NCBI GenBank assembly: GCA_013399015.1
Contig: VWZX01009113.1
Location: 1,116,001-1,180,000, forward strand
Direction: 5' to 3'
DNA: 64,000 bases
Source of the DNA: Galbula dea
Taxonomy: Eukaryota; Chordata; Aves; Piciformes; Galbulidae
Positions 63,671 through 64,000 of this stretch are shown here, in pieces. The notes beneath the pieces were generated by a model. That model saw only the letters and a list, made by a program, of their open reading frames with translations, was not told where the DNA came from and searched no databases. The position numbers and the translations under genes are program-made. Each line of letters begins with the position of its first letter. Within the stretch, counting starts at the first letter, position 1.

Positions 63671-64000
63671 ACAGTACAGAGGACCCCTCTATAATTCAGG
63701 GCAATTTCAATTTACACCCCAAGCGAGTTTCTTTAAACTGGTAAGTTTTCACTGCAATGTTTAGAACAGGCACTTTTAACGAAAGACGCACAATTAGTAC
63801 TAACCTTAAAGTGACATGTGTGACAGAAGCAGCAAAGACAGCTTTCTACTGAAGTGAAAATTGCTCTTAAACCTGAACTGCAATGCTTCCCCTGTACAAC
63901 AAATGGATAGCTAATCTCTGATATAGGCACCTTGTGTACCTTGCAGGTGAGCTAAAGTTTCTAACATGAAACATTGAGCTCCATCAAAACTCTTTGCTGT
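63671..64000. other. flank of the CpG island, no gene recognised
   Basis: Returns to AT-rich sequence. Apart from the donor-like site at 63741 nothing was recognised. If the island starts a plus-strand gene, this is the beginning of its first intron. Confidence 0.45.
63741..63746 (+). other. candidate 5' splice site (CTG/GTAAGT)
   Basis: Near-perfect donor consensus about 100 bp beyond the first candidate; an alternative end for a plus-strand first exon. Confidence 0.35.

Noticed and set aside
1..64000. CRISPR arrays, prophage, operons or other prokaryotic systems
   Set aside because: No regularly spaced direct repeats, no long dense ORFs and no ribosome-binding sites; repeats and base composition are those of a bird nuclear genome.

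Overview
This 64 kb window reads as ordinary, AT-rich, CpG-poor bird nuclear DNA. The main evidence is a set of CR1 (chicken repeat 1) retrotransposon 3' ends. They carry the typical avian tail (a GGTTGGACTAGATGATC-like block, then TTCCAAC, then a terminal ATTCTGTG/ATTCTATG octamer). Three solo LTRs of avian endogenous-retrovirus type are also present. I cannot name the species. I could not support a complete protein-coding gene anywhere. The open reading frames are short (138 codons at most), often open on both strands, and the only ones I recognise are remnants of the CR1 reverse-transcriptase ORF. The window is therefore intergenic DNA or one or more long introns. Layout, left to right: a MIR-like fossil (about 0.5 kb); a solo LTR with a perfect 5-bp target duplication (3896-4532); a CR1 end (7.9-8.2 kb); an unidentified Ser/Thr-rich ORF (11.8 kb); a CR1 interrupted by a one-base N (12.8-13.2 kb); 8 kb without recognisable elements; an inverted pair of CR1 ends (21.2-21.7 and 23.2-23.45 kb) flanking a stretch open on both strands; an ancient, diverged CR1-type copy (26.55-26.9 kb); MIR-like fossils (30.7-31.1 kb). 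The right half holds a minus-strand solo LTR with a 5-bp duplication and a 20-N gap in its A/T tract (34302-34921), two CR1 scraps (36.6 and 37.65 kb), another minus-strand LTR with a 30-A run (42311-42877), 15 kb with nothing recognised apart from homopolymers and weak ORFs, another N-bearing CR1 (57.9-58.2 kb), a tRNA-like minus-strand sequence (60.34-60.41 kb) and a last CR1 (61.8-62.1 kb). The clearest functional candidate is at the right edge. A compact CpG-rich block (about 63410-63670, roughly 24 CpGs by hand count) stands out from a background nearly free of CpG. It has an ETS-like CCGGAA, a CRE-half-like AACGTC and two good plus-strand splice donors (63638 and 63741), and looks like a promoter with a first exon whose gene would lie beyond the window. 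I found no operon, CRISPR array, or coherent novel gene system. The more informative observations concern assembly (two single-N joins inside CR1 copies that seem to have lost internal sequence), the LTR insertions with their intact duplications, the tRNA-like fossil and the CpG island.
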